This document shows, piece by piece, positions 33,316 to 44,108 of a stretch of 64,000 nucleotides of DNA. The number at the start of each line of letters is the position of its first letter. Within the stretch, counting starts at the first letter, position 1. The stretch is from Nymphaea colorata (Eukaryota; Streptophyta; Magnoliopsida; Nymphaeales; Nymphaeaceae): the NCBI RefSeq assembly GCF_008831285.2, contig NC_045147.1:19596581-19660580 (forward strand). Direction: 5' to 3'. Under the pieces are notes generated by a model. That model had not been told where the DNA came from. It ran no database searches and saw only the letters and a program-made list of their open reading frames with translations. The position numbers were made by a program, and so were the translations under genes.

Positions 33316-35564
33316 GAAGATGTCTGTTTTGCAACCTGTTACTGTTTAAATTTAAGCATGTGCAAGTATACATTTCAAGAACCATCAGAAAAGATAGGTA
33401 AAGAGTAATTTACTGCCAACTGGGAAACTATAGTTCAACTAATGAAGCGGAACTGAAATCCATAATCTACGGCGTGTAAGAGCCAGTCAATAGGCTGCAT
33501 GAACGATCGAATAAACTGCAGATAATAATAATAATAAAATAATCATCATCCCCATCAACTGTTGCTGCTGCTACTACTATATGGTTCTCAGTAGTTATCG
33601 TCGCAAGTTATTGAACAAAATCCAGAACTGAGGATGGCGTTGGAGAGCATCTGAGATTATTCTTGGCAAAAGAGTGCACGAGGATAGTATGAAGCGCCGA
33701 ACAGATTCTTTGCAATTATATTTTGGAAATTAGGTTCTGCTTTTTCTGTCCAATTTTTATCTAAAGTAGATTTGATGTGTATCGTATAAAACCTAGAAAA
33801 TCGACTTCTGGACGAGCATATCTAGATGATATATATAGATTAACAAAATTACAAAATGTTACAATCTTAGAATTTTGTAGTTTATTAGATTATAATGCCT
33901 TATCCATGATAGTCCGAATCTTATCTACTTGTTCAAGCAAACTAGTCTAAAAGTGCCTCAAGTTTTTGAAGCATGGAGATTGCGTCACAGAATTTTGAAA
34001 AGTAGATTCAAGAGTAACTGCAAAGTGTGTGCTGGGTTCCAATGCAGTCCTTCCGATGACCCCTTTCTTTTGAAGCAAAACTTGCCTCCGATGCTCCACC
34101 TTTGATCATGATTCTCGATCCTGTGGTCCCTTTGTAGCTCAAAAGGTCTGCTCAATTGCATGCCTACCAAAGTTTTCTCCAGACGGCCTCGGTGCCAAAC
34201 TCCAACTTCTAAACCAAGGAGAGCAATAGGGAGCAAGCGAGCAAAATGTGAAGGATTGCAGACAAGACACTGATATGCATGTCAAGGACTAACGGGTGAC
34301 ACTAACTTATTACAACAAACAGGCTATTAGAGGAGTTGAATCAGTTCTCCTGATTCCTATCAGAAGGCAGAAGACATTACTTTGATAAATTCCATCCCAT
34401 TTTAAGTGGTATTTGCAAAGCAAGAACAGGGAAGATTCAAACGAAAAAAAAAAAATCCCATATCGACCGAGATTGCTCCCCTACATACAAGATGTAACAT
34501 TCCTTTTTAGAACCTTACTAACTTGAGACCATGAAAGACTACTTACACAAAGCTCGTTTGAGAAGCATGAGATAACAGGGTTCAAAGCTTATTGACAAAC
34601 TCGCTTCGAATGGAGTTTTTCCTTCTTGGTGAAAGATGGCTTCTTTCACCAGAGGGCAGCCCTTCCCGTGGCAAAATCATGGCAGCCTTTCCCTAAATTC
34701 TTGCTCCTGGACACAAGTCTGTTGCCGATAATCTATATACGTGACACAGGTATGAAGATAAAAGAACTTGAAATCCTTCTTAAAACAAAATGAATACATT
34801 TTAATTTCTTTTTGGCAGTAGTTTGTCCCCACAAGCATTTGTTGCCCTGACTACTGCCTACGTGCTTTTACAAGTTTCCCGCTTCTTGCAAGTAATTTTT
34901 TAATAATTCGCCTCCTAGAATAGTCTTCATCATGGTGTGACCACACACCAAACACTTGATAGGATGATTCTACAACATTAAAAACAATCATGGAAAAGAA
35001 AAGCGAAATTAACATAACCACCATGTAGCCACTATCATCCTCTTGCCCAAAAAGCTGTAAAACCATCTTTCTTTTGCATTTCAAAGGGCTAAAGAATCAC
35101 AACCTGAGCTTCATCAGCATATGCAGATCACGCATGTGATTGAGAATCACAAGTTTCAGAGATCTTTACTCTCATAAACACTACCAAAATCACAGCCTGT
35201 TTTTTGTTTGTATATTGTGTGATGTCTGTGACATAATAACAACGGCCTGCCAAAGTTGAAGAATCTTCTTGGTTCTGTGAGAATTAACTAGAAATCAAGC
35301 ACACAAAAGGTGCAGGGATCTCACCTTTTATCTAGAAAAGCTGTAAACCCAACTAAATTCACATGCTGGCAAAAGCAAACACGGAAATTTATTTCATCAC
35401 TCTTACTCTGTTCACAAACTACTCGAAGAGATAAGGGAGATACAGACAAGGAAGAAACAAGACACTCAAACCACCTTAGGGATTAAATAAGATATTTAAT
35501 CACCTTTTAATCTCCTCCCGTCGGCAAAAAACAGAAGAAGACGGATCAAGCCCTACCGTAGCAT
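33316..35564. other. Intergenic, no gene recognised
   Basis: Short ATA trinucleotide run near 33,522-33,535 and A-run near 34,445. A 77-codon minus-strand frame at 34,851-35,084 has one hydrophobic segment (GYMVVMLISLFFSMIVFNVV) and a basic C-terminus, but no known family and no second line of support. Otherwise nothing is seen. The last about 200 bp before 35,565 are probably the 3' UTR of the aminotransferase gene. Confidence 0.4.
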
Positions 35565-36662
35565 TCAAGCATGCTTGGCCTGAAAACCTTTCATAAAAGC
35601 AACCAATTTCTGGATTCCTTCCAACGGCATTGCGTTATAGATCGAAGCGCGCATGCCACCAACGGATCTGTGTCCCTTCAGCTGCACCATCCCTTGCGCA
35701 GCTGCCTCCTTGATAAATTCGGCCTCGAGCTCAGACTTCTCGAGCGTGAAGGGAACGTTCATGTGAGATCGCACCGACTTTTCGACGGGGCATCGGTAGA
35801 AGCCGCCGCTCTCATCGATCGTTTCGTAGAGGATCCTCGCCTTCTCCGCGTTCTTCCTCTCAATCTCCTCCAATCCTCCCTGGTTCAGCAGATCTTCGAA
35901 AACCAGCCCGCACATGTAGATGGGGAAGCAGGGGGGAGTGTTGTACAGAGACTTGTTGTCCGCGTGGATCTTGTAGTCGAGCATCACGGGAGTCACCGGC
36001 TGGGCGTTGCCGAGGAGATCCTTCCGAACGATGACGATTGTCACGCCAGAGGGGCCGACGTTCTTCTGCGCCCCGGCGTAGATCAGCCCAAATTTCGATA
36101 CATCCACCGGCTTCGAGCAAAAATTAGACGACATATCGGCCACAAGAACGGTGTCTTTGCCGATAGGCGTCGGGTAATCCTTGAATTCGACGCCATGGAT
36201 GGTCTCGTTGGCGCAGATGTGAAGGTAGTTGGCATTTGGGTCTTGCTTGATCTCGCCGAAATCAGGGATTTTGGTGAACTTCTCTGATTTCCCCGACCAC
36301 GCAAGGTTGGGTTTGCAGAACTTTTGTGCTTCCTTGAAGGCCTTGTCTCCCCACGATCCGGTAACCACGTAATCGACAGTATCCTCAGGTTTGCAGAGAT
36401 TGAGAGGGATAGCGGCGAACTGGGTGGTGGCGCCGCCCTGGAGGAAGAGGACCTCGTAGTCGGTGGGGATGCTCAGGAGCTGCCTGAGGTCGGCCTCCGC
36501 CTTCTGGATAACGGAGAGGAACTCCTTGCTCCGGTGGCTCATCTCCATGATGCTTATCCCGCATCCTCCCCAGTTGACGAGATCCGCCTGTGCCTTTTGA
36601 AGGACGTTCAGGGGGAGGGTCGCCGGACCGGCGGCGAAGTTGAACACTCGGTTCTCCGACAT
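35565..36662 (-). CDS. PSAT: Phosphoserine aminotransferase without transit peptide
   Basis: PLP enzyme of the phosphorylated serine pathway: 3-phosphohydroxypyruvate plus glutamate gives O-phosphoserine plus 2-oxoglutarate. The 365-aa product is complete: start region '[12 protein letters not shown]' (residues 6-17), '[10 protein letters not shown]' (39-48), '[10 protein letters not shown]' (73-82), 'NETIHGVEF' (152-160), 'ADMSSNF' (175-181) with the PLP-binding Asp, Schiff-base Lys200 in '[10 protein letters not shown]', and '[15 protein letters not shown]' near the C-terminus. Plant PSATs are usually 420-430 aa with a plastid transit peptide; here the ATG lies five residues before the mature core. 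Reading upstream in frame meets a TAA about 130 bases before the ATG with no other ATG, so no transit peptide can be added in this exon. A TATA-like TTATTTAA lies about 130 bp upstream. It is single exon with GC-rich coding sequence. Either a cytosolic isoform or a gene whose transit-peptide exon lies elsewhere; I favour cytosolic. Confidence 0.95.
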   Translation of the reverse strand: MSENRVFNFAAGPATLPLNVLQKAQADLVNWGGCGISIMEMSHRSKEFLSVIQKAEADLRQLLSIPTDYEVLFLQGGATTQFAAIPLNLCKPEDTVDYVVTGSWGDKAFKEAQKFCKPNLAWSGKSEKFTKIPDFGEIKQDPNANYLHICANETIHGVEFKDYPTPIGKDTVLVADMSSNFCSKPVDVSKFGLIYAGAQKNVGPSGVTIVIVRKDLLGNAQPVTPVMLDYKIHADNKSLYNTPPCFPIYMCGLVFEDLLNQGGLEEIERKNAEKARILYETIDESGGFYRCPVEKSVRSHMNVPFTLEKSELEAEFIKEAAAQGMVQLKGHRSVGGMRASIYNAMPLEGIQKLVAFMKGFQAKHA

Positions 36663-36791
36663 TTCTGTGAGGTAGTAAAAGAAAGAAGACAGCTGCAGAG
36701 GGGAGCGAGAGCGAAGACTGGAGCAGCAACCGAGAGCTCGCTCAGGAACTGTCCGTTCACACTGTGGGTTCTCCTCCGCTCGCCGTTCAGG

Positions 36792-36799
36792 TTAAATAA
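36792..36799 (-). promoter_or_regulatory. TATA-like box of PSAT gene
   Basis: Reads TTATTTAA on the minus strand, about 130 bp before the PSAT ATG, in a region where A/T-rich sequence gives way to GC-rich leader. Start of transcription near 36,765 would give a 5' UTR of about 100 nt. The placement supports the ATG at 36,662 as the real start. Confidence 0.4.
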
Positions 36800-36849
36800 G
36801 GGACCACGAAAGGGTCGGTGTTGGTAATATGAGTAAATCTGAGGGTAGT

Positions 36850-38750
36850 TTAGTCATTTGATCTCGTGCACATTGCCTCTGCCGTTTTCTGCCAGCGTGA
36901 TGACAAAACCCTTCGGTTCAGTCGCCCACCATTGCTTTATTTTAAAATATATTTCCTTTTAGGTGCTTTTCTTTTTCTTATAATTCTAGAAAACCAGTAC
37001 CTTTTTAACTTTTCATGGTGGGCGACGAAACTTGGAGGTTTAATTTAATCAAATGAATATGAGACGAAATTATATTATTTTGTTCACAAAAAAGATGAGT
37101 TTTGAGAAATTTTCATGAAGGACTTACCGTTACTCCAATTACATGAGAAGCAGGTTTCATATTTTTCATGTACTTGACATGTGCTTGCTTTTGCCGACAT
37201 TTTTTTATTTGTTAAATTAAGTTAAAAGTGTTTTTTCATGTTTACATAAGAAAGTCATTTCCATTACTTTTTCAAATAGACTATTTTTCTTAACTAATGT
37301 CAAGAGGGAGTAGTAAAGGTGGACATTCGTTTGGAAGCTGTACAAAAGCGATGGATGAATCAACAAAATGAAGATGAAAATGTGAAGCGTATTTCCAATT
37401 TGTGGCCAAAAGGCTGGTTTTTGAGTGATACTGGCCTTAATTTTCCACATAAAAAACTTGATATCATAATTTATCTTCTGCAAAAAAAACAGGCCATATA
37501 TGTAGTAAAATGAAAACATGAAGCTCATAGGTGGGACCATATATTAAAAGCTGGCCGGTGGGCCAAAAGATTTCTCATCCGTCGTAATTTGGAATTGGTT
37601 GGCAGTGTTCTTTGTTTTTTAAACATTGCTGTCGTATATTCTTTTTCAAACAAGTATCCAATATCAAACCGACACTGGGTTTCCTTATCTTCTATTTCTT
37701 TATACCCTAACTTGGTACCCCTTCGAAAACTGATTCGTATTATTTTTCAAAAAAAGAAAAAAAAAATCACGGTACTCAATTGATCACATTAAACAAATTT
37801 CCCCTTCACCAACTTCTGAATCGTGATACAAGTTTACTTTACATCCATTGCATTTACATTTTGAAGCAGTTTTGCAGGTAAAGTGAACCTTAACATGGAC
37901 TCTAACCAAGTGCACCATGATATATTGATCAATGTGACATGTTGTGAAGGTTGTCAGTCGTATTTTCCAAGGCCTGTGAAATAAGATTCCTATCCGAGTG
38001 AATAATCTGCTGCAAGAGAAAACACATTTTGGCAGGAGTACTGAATTTGGACGTTATCTTACAGTGGGCTGCCCAAGAAAAACAACTCCGGCCCAGCCAA
38101 GAGAAATGCAAAATGGATTTGTCTTCCTTTTCTTTAATCTCATCAACTTGTGTACGAAAAGGCTTTCAGAGGATGGAAAGACACCGAAACTGTATACAAG
38201 GAGCCGCGGCATTCGCGCCTTTGACAAATCCACGGCGCCCGAGTTCCCTTCCAGCTTCATTCTGCACTACCCACTTCCATTTTAACTCCGTTTGGGAGAT
38301 TCTTATTTCCCATCGGAGAAATAATTCAGAGATCATTGCTGGAGAACTAGAGCTCTAGTTGGGGGCCAATGCTTTGAGAAAATTAGAGCTCTTCAGTTGG
38401 TGGCAAATGATGTCGACATGCTTTAAAATGGAGTGCTTTTTACGAATACGAGTAGCAACTGTGACTTCAGCGAAAATCGTAGGCGCCCAAGAGAGAGTGA
38501 AATGGTAAAAGATCCGCATAAAAGGGAAGTAGTTGCAGTTCAAACTGATACCGTATCTATATTCATCAATATTCGGAGTAACTGGAACAATATTTCACCC
38601 TACTTGTAACAATTCGATCTACTCCTGAGCTCGGGTCCTTGGTTTGATGGATCCCAACCCAACCTCTAGATGAGAGCGAAACCCCTCTTTCTCGCTCTCA
38701 ACGTGTAGAGCTGTTTAGTTGTGTGGGTTGGAGTCGCTTTGCTCCCATTG
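36850..38750. other. Intergenic, no gene recognised
   Basis: AT-rich with several short frames on both strands (at most 109 codons near 38,029-38,358), none with a family resemblance. 38,680-38,750 is a short CT-rich stretch immediately left of the copia-2 target site. Confidence 0.4.
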
Positions 38751-38755
38751 GCACA

Positions 38756-39052
38756 TGATGAGAAAACCGTTGCAACATCACGCATGGATTTGGCAAGTTT
38801 TCCTTCCTTATTAACTCTGCTACTGTTGCCATTCATGCCTCATCTAGCAGTTAATGGGACGTTGAGAAATATTCTTTTATTGTAAATCTTTCCCCAACGT
38901 ATATCTATTCCTTGTAAGTCTGGAAAATAATGTAATGGAAAACCAGAGCGAGACTGCGTGATGTTTTTGCCGTGGATGTAGGATTTACAAATCCGAACCA
39001 CGTAAATCCGTGCGTGCACTCTCCTTCTTCCTCTTTCTCTCAAATTCTAACA
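38756..39052 (+). repeat. copia-2 5' LTR
   Basis: Starts TGATGAGAAAACC and ends TTCTAACA. 297 bp; three mismatches to the 3' LTR. Confidence 0.95.
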
Positions 39053-39065
39053 TGGTATCAGAGCA
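39053..39065 (+). promoter_or_regulatory. Primer-binding site (copia-2)
   Basis: TGGTATCAGAGCA begins at the first base after the LTR; initiator-methionine-tRNA type, sharing its first 12 bases with the copia-1 site. Confidence 0.85.
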
Positions 39066-39576
39066 GTTTACCTGAGCAGTTGGAGATAATTAGTGAGGAG
39101 CTGAATCGGTTCATCTCTGACATATGCAGCAGAGAAATTCTGTCGACTGTGAGAATTCCAGCGATAGGAGTTGCTGTGGAGTACAGGAAGAACGGACAGA
39201 GATAGACGCAACGCTTGAAAACAGAGGACCGACAGAGGAGTCTCTGCTCAGTCCGTGATTCCAACCTATGGCGTTGTTTTCTCCCATAATCTCAGCTGTC
39301 GAGCATGGAACGAATTGAATTCTAGGTCTTTGAAGATCGTTCCTGCACTATCCCATATTTTTTTGGAGAACTCTGGAGGAAGCAGTCGATTTTTGCAGTT
39401 CCGTTTTTTTTCACGAAGTTGTGTGAGACAGCCAGTGACCAACTCTCATCCGCTCCCCAAATCTGATAAGGACGTTTTTGTTCTATGTGATATTCTTCAT
39501 CCTCTATGTTCAGTTGATCATAAAGCAGTGATAGCCTTCAAAGGGTCAAGTTCTTTTTTTATTTTCTTACTTATCC

Positions 39577-42500
39577 ATGGCATCGTCGTACGATGGAACC
39601 AATGACTCTCAGGGACAGAACTCGACAAATGGATCTTCTACACAACAACATATCGTCGTGGAGACAGGTACCACTATTCTCAAAATTACAAATGTTTCAT
39701 TGAATGGCTTAAATTATATGTCATGGTCCAAAGCTGCTACTTTGTTTTTGAGTGGGAAACTTAAACTAGGGTACGTTAATGGAAAAAAACCAAAACCAGC
39801 CATTGACGATCCTAACTATGATGAATGGGAGTCTGGAAATCATATGGTCATGTCTTGGTTATTAAACTCGATGGATTATAAAATCGCTGAAAGCTTTTAT
39901 TACTTTGATACGGCCGAAGAAATATGGAATGCTGCTAAAGAATTATATAGTGAAAAATATAGTACGGCGCGCATGTATCAACTCTCCCATGAAATCTATG
40001 AGTTGAAGAAAGGTCATATGTCCTTGAGTGACTATATTGCTACACTCAAAGGAAAGTGGAATGAGATGGACTCACATTGCCCCCTCTCAACCGATCTTGC
40101 TCGCATTAAGAGGCAGCGAGACCAAGAAAGAACTTTCAAACTCTTAGCTGGTTTAGGCGAGGATTATGAACAAGCAAGAAGCCAAATATTAATGACCCCT
40201 GATCTGCCCTCTTTGGATATGGTGTGTAACACCCTTTTACGAGAAGAGAAAAGGAGAAAGGTGATGAAGACCAGTGACACTATTGATACTAAAACCACCA
40301 GTGAAAATATTGAAAAAGTTGCTTTTAATGTCTCGGCCAGCAAAAGATTTGAAGGAAAAATAGAAGCTCAGCAGTCGTTCAGAAATAGAGGCAAACGACC
40401 AGTGTGCACTTATTGCAAAAAAGAAGGGCATGTTCGAGAAAAGTGCTGGAATTTACACGGAAAGCCTACAAACAAGGGAGATTTTCCAAAGCAGCAGTAT
40501 AAGCCTCAGGCCCAGCTAGTTCAGTCCGATGTTCAATCCGACGAAGGTGAGGTTACACTTGCCACTATTGCAAAGATGATTAAAAATATGAATGGCCAGA
40601 GACACACCAACACGGTAACAGCCGCATCGGCATTCACTTCACCCGGGAATCAGCCAGGTATGAATTCAAACTTCTCTCTTACTAGAAAATACTCTTGGAT
40701 CGTGGATTCCGGCGCATCCGAACATATGTCTTGTTTTCACAATAACTTGAAAGATATAGAAAATAAAAGTGAAAATAGAACTGTCACTATAGCTGATGGT
40801 ACCTCCCTTAAAATTGTTGGAGTTGGAAAAACAAATCTCTTTGAAAAGGAATTGAAGACTCTTTATATGCCTAATCTTGCATCCAATCTTTTATCTGTCT
40901 CTAAGATTACACATGATCTAAATTGCAATGTTATTTTTTCTCCCAACAATGTAATCTTTCAGGACAGGTTGACGAAGAGGACGATTGGTGAAGGAAAAGA
41001 AGAGAATGGAGTGTATGTGATCAATCAAAATCATAATGTTGCTATGATTGCTAGTTCGGGATTTGATTTTCACTTGTGGCATTGCAGACTTGGTCACCCC
41101 TCCAATAGAGTCATGTCTTTAGTTTTTCCTCATGAAATATTTGACTTACATGTGTGTGAAATTTGTCAATATGCGAAAATGACTCGCCCTCCTTTTGGTT
41201 TGTCTGAAACTGTTGCTAGTAAACCATTTGATTTGGTACATGCCGATGTTTGGGGTCCTGCCCCAGTAGTCTCTTATAATGGTTTTAAATACTACTTATC
41301 TTTTATTGATGATTTCTCTAAGGTAACTTGGTTATATCTTCTTAATTCCAAGGACCAAGTTTTTGAAAATTTTGTGATTTACTATAATATGGTAAGAACT
41401 CAATACAATGTTCGTATTAAGACCTTGAGAACTGATAATGGGACTGAGTTTAAAAATTGTTTTTTTGAAAATTTTGAAAATACGAGTGGTATGATGCATC
41501 AATACTCATGTGTAAAAACTCCGCAACAAAATGGAGTAGTCGAGAGGAAAAATCGTCATATTCTTGAAATTACTCGTTCCTTACTTTTTCAGTCTTGTAT
41601 GCCTAAACAGTTTTGGAGCGAGGCGATTATGAGTGCTTGCTATTTGATTAACCGAACTCCTAGTTGCAGACTAAGAGGAAGATCACCACTTCACATCCTT
41701 ACTGGGCGCAAGATCAGTATCAATCACTTGAAGTTGTTTGGCAGTACCGTGTATGTTATGATCGACAAAACTGAACGCGACAAACTTAGTCCGAAAGCTC
41801 ACAAATGTGTGTTTATGGGATATTCAGTCAGCAAAAAGGGCTATAGATGCTACAACCCTCATGACCAGCGCATGTATATTTCTAGAGATGTCAAATTTGA
41901 TGAGTCAGTGCCATATTTTAAAAATCACCGTCATCAAGAAAGGCGACAGGGGGAGACTACCTTACCAAATATTAGCATATATGATGATTTGGTCGCTATT
42001 TCTACAAACCAAGGATATCCAAATGAACAAGAAGAAGCTCAAGTGCAAACCTTGATCGAAAGCATGGGAGCTCATGAAGTTGAAATTGAAGGCCACACAA
42101 CTGGAGTCGCCGAGCCAAGAAGATCACAAAGAATCATTCAAGCGCCTAGGCACTTGAAAGATTATGTTACATACAAGGCAGTCATGCATCCCATCGAAAA
42201 ATGTGTGACATTCAAAAATTTCTCCGAGAAACACTGTGCTTTTTTGGCCACCATAGAAAAAGAAGTAGAACCAAGATCATATGAGGAGGCCAAAGATAAC
42301 CCCGTTTGGATCAAAGCCATGCAGGAAGAGATTGATGCCCTAAACAAAAATCAAACATGGGAAATTACTCAATTGCCTGAAGGAAAACGCGTAGTTGGCT
42401 GCAAATGGGTTTTTAAAATCAAATACAATAGCGATGGTACAGTGGAAAGATACAAGGCTAGGCTTGTTGCAAAAGGGTACACTCAAATACAAGGATTGGA

Positions 42501-43809
42501 TTATGAGGAAACTTTTGCCCCGGTAGCCAAGATGAATACTGTTCGAATATTGCTCTCGATCGCTTGTAATTATGATTGGCCATTATTTCAATTAGATGTA
42601 AAAAATGCCTTTTTGCAGGGAGACTTACAAGAAGAAGTATATATGAAGCTACCTCCTGGATGGTCTCAAGAGAACTCTACATCAGTATGCAAGTTACGAA
42701 AATCGATATACGGACTTAAACAATCTCCTCGAATGTGGCACTTCAAATTGAGCAAAGCTCTCGAACAATATGGATTCTATAGGAGCAAAGCCGACAACTC
42801 TCTGTTTATCAGTAAGAAAGACAATGACATTACTTTGGTGCTTATATATGTAGATGACATAATTATCACAGGTAGCAACGGTCTCAAAATCAAGGACGCA
42901 AAAGAATTGCTTCAGAAAACCTTCGACATAAAGGATTTGGGAAGGTTAAAATATTTTCTAGGGATAGAGATTGCTCAGTCAAGGAAAGGGTTGTTTATGT
43001 CACAAAGAAAATATGTCATTGATCTACTCAAAGAAACTGGAAAACTTGGATGTCGCCCTGCAGATACACCTATGGTTTTCAACCACAAAGAAGATATCAC
43101 AAAGAGAAATGACATCCCAGAAATTTCAAGATATCAACGATTGGTAGGGAAACTTATATATCTCACTGTTACAAGACCCGACATCACCTACGCAGTAAAC
43201 CTTGTTAGTCAACATATGCATGATCCAACTGAGAAACATTGGAATATGGTTGAACGGATTCTCAAGTATTTGAAAAAGTCTCCCGGCCAAGGATTATTAT
43301 ATAAACGAAATGGTCATGTTAACATTAGAGCATATTCTGATGCAGATTGGGGAGGAAGCACAGATCGTAAATCCACTACCGGTTATTGTATTTACGTGGG
43401 TGAGAACCTTGTATCTTGGCGAAGTAAGAAACAACGAGTCACTTCTAGGTCCAGTGCAGAAGCAGAGTACAGGGCGATGGCCACTACAGCTAGTGAAATC
43501 ATTTGGATTCGCACTCTTTTATTTGAAATTGGCTTAGAATTCAATTCTCCCACGCCAATGCATTGCGACAATCAAGCTGCTATACACATCGCAGCAAATG
43601 CTGTGTTTCATGAAAGAACAAAACATATAGAAATTGACTGTCATTTCATACGAGAAAAAGTTCAAAATGGTGAAATCAGTACTCCCTTCACACCGAGCTC
43701 AAGACAACTTGCAGATGGATTAACCAAAGCGATATCAAGAAAAGAATTACATGATGCTATTAACAAGTGGGGCTGCCATGACTTGTACGCCCCACTTGAG
43801 GGGGAGTGA
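39577..43809 (+). CDS. copia-2 gag-pol polyprotein
   Basis: 1410-aa uninterrupted polyprotein. Domains in order: gag (about 30-250), zinc knuckle CTYCKKEGHVREKC (about 275), protease DSGA (about 374), GAG-pre-integrase with CEIC, integrase D-D-E in HADVWGP (about 556), LRTDNG (about 617) and VERKNR (about 657), reverse transcriptase with YVDD (about 1091), RNase H from YSDADWGG (about 1251). The start MASSYDGTND follows a leader of about 520 bp and fits the family. The stop TGA is the first three bases of the 3' LTR. No inactivating change was seen. Confidence 0.95.
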   Translation: MASSYDGTNDSQGQNSTNGSSTQQHIVVETGTTILKITNVSLNGLNYMSWSKAATLFLSGKLKLGYVNGKKPKPAIDDPNYDEWESGNHMVMSWLLNSMDYKIAESFYYFDTAEEIWNAAKELYSEKYSTARMYQLSHEIYELKKGHMSLSDYIATLKGKWNEMDSHCPLSTDLARIKRQRDQERTFKLLAGLGEDYEQARSQILMTPDLPSLDMVCNTLLREEKRRKVMKTSDTIDTKTTSENIEKVAFNVSASKRFEGKIEAQQSFRNRGKRPVCTYCKKEGHVREKCWNLHGKPTNKGDFPKQQYKPQAQLVQSDVQSDEGEVTLATIAKMIKNMNGQRHTNTVTAASAFTSPGNQPGMNSNFSLTRKYSWIVDSGASEHMSCFHNNLKDIENKSENRTVTIADGTSLKIVGVGKTNLFEKELKTLYMPNLASNLLSVSKITHDLNCNVIFSPNNVIFQDRLTKRTIGEGKEENGVYVINQNHNVAMIASSGFDFHLWHCRLGHPSNRVMSLVFPHEIFDLHVCEICQYAKMTRPPFGLSETVASKPFDLVHADVWGPAPVVSYNGFKYYLSFIDDFSKVTWLYLLNSKDQVFENFVIYYNMVRTQYNVRIKTLRTDNGTEFKNCFFENFENTSGMMHQYSCVKTPQQNGVVERKNRHILEITRSLLFQSCMPKQFWSEAIMSACYLINRTPSCRLRGRSPLHILTGRKISINHLKLFGSTVYVMIDKTERDKLSPKAHKCVFMGYSVSKKGYRCYNPHDQRMYISRDVKFDESVPYFKNHRHQERRQGETTLPNISIYDDLVAISTNQGYPNEQEEAQVQTLIESMGAHEVEIEGHTTGVAEPRRSQRIIQAPRHLKDYVTYKAVMHPIEKCVTFKNFSEKHCAFLATIEKEVEPRSYEEAKDNPVWIKAMQEEIDALNKNQTWEITQLPEGKRVVGCKWVFKIKYNSDGTVERYKARLVAKGYTQIQGLDYEETFAPVAKMNTVRILLSIACNYDWPLFQLDVKNAFLQGDLQEEVYMKLPPGWSQENSTSVCKLRKSIYGLKQSPRMWHFKLSKALEQYGFYRSKADNSLFISKKDNDITLVLIYVDDIIITGSNGLKIKDAKELLQKTFDIKDLGRLKYFLGIEIAQSRKGLFMSQRKYVIDLLKETGKLGCRPADTPMVFNHKEDITKRNDIPEISRYQRLVGKLIYLTVTRPDITYAVNLVSQHMHDPTEKHWNMVERILKYLKKSPGQGLLYKRNGHVNIRAYSDADWGGSTDRKSTTGYCIYVGENLVSWRSKKQRVTSRSSAEAEYRAMATTASEIIWIRTLLFEIGLEFNSPTPMHCDNQAAIHIAANAVFHERTKHIEIDCHFIREKVQNGEISTPFTPSSRQLADGLTKAISRKELHDAINKWGCHDLYAPLEGE
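43798..43806 (+). promoter_or_regulatory. Polypurine tract (copia-2)
   Basis: GAGGGGGAG immediately before the 3' LTR, also coding for the C-terminal EGE of the polyprotein. Confidence 0.85.
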
Positions 43810-44103
43810 TGAGAAAACCGTTGCAACATCACGCATGGATTTGGCAAGTTTTCCTTCCTTATTAACTCTGCTACTGTTGCCATTCATGCCTCATCTAGCC
43901 GTTAATGGGACGTTGAGAAATATTCTTTTATTGTAAATCTTTCCCGAACGTATATCTATTCCTTGTAAGTCTGGAAAATAATGTAATGGAAAACCAGAGC
44001 GAGACTGCGTGATGTTTTTGCCGTGGATGTAGGATTTACAAATCCGAACCACGTAAATCCGTGCGTGCACTCTCCTTCCTCCTCTTTCTCTCAAATTCTA
44101 ACA
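43807..44103 (+). repeat. copia-2 3' LTR
   Basis: 297 bp; its first codon is the polyprotein stop. It is followed by the GCACA target duplication. Confidence 0.95.
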
Positions 44104-44108
44104 GCACA

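Larger units (their letters stand above)
38756..44103 (+). mobile_element. Complete Ty1/copia LTR retrotransposon (copia-2), 5348 bp
   Basis: 297-bp LTRs at 38756-39052 and 43807-44103. Target duplication GCACA at 38751-38755 and 44104-44108. Primer-binding site directly after the 5' LTR, purine tract directly before the 3' LTR, and one intact gag-pol frame. I count three substitutions between the LTRs (near 38,849, 38,896 and 39,028 against their partners), about 1%, so it is young but older than copia-1. The two elements are different families: the LTRs are unrelated in sequence and the polyproteins only moderately similar. Confidence 0.97.

Noticed and set aside
35571-36287. 238-codon plus-strand frame opposite PSAT
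   Set aside because: Antisense shadow of a GC-rich conserved gene; no family resemblance.
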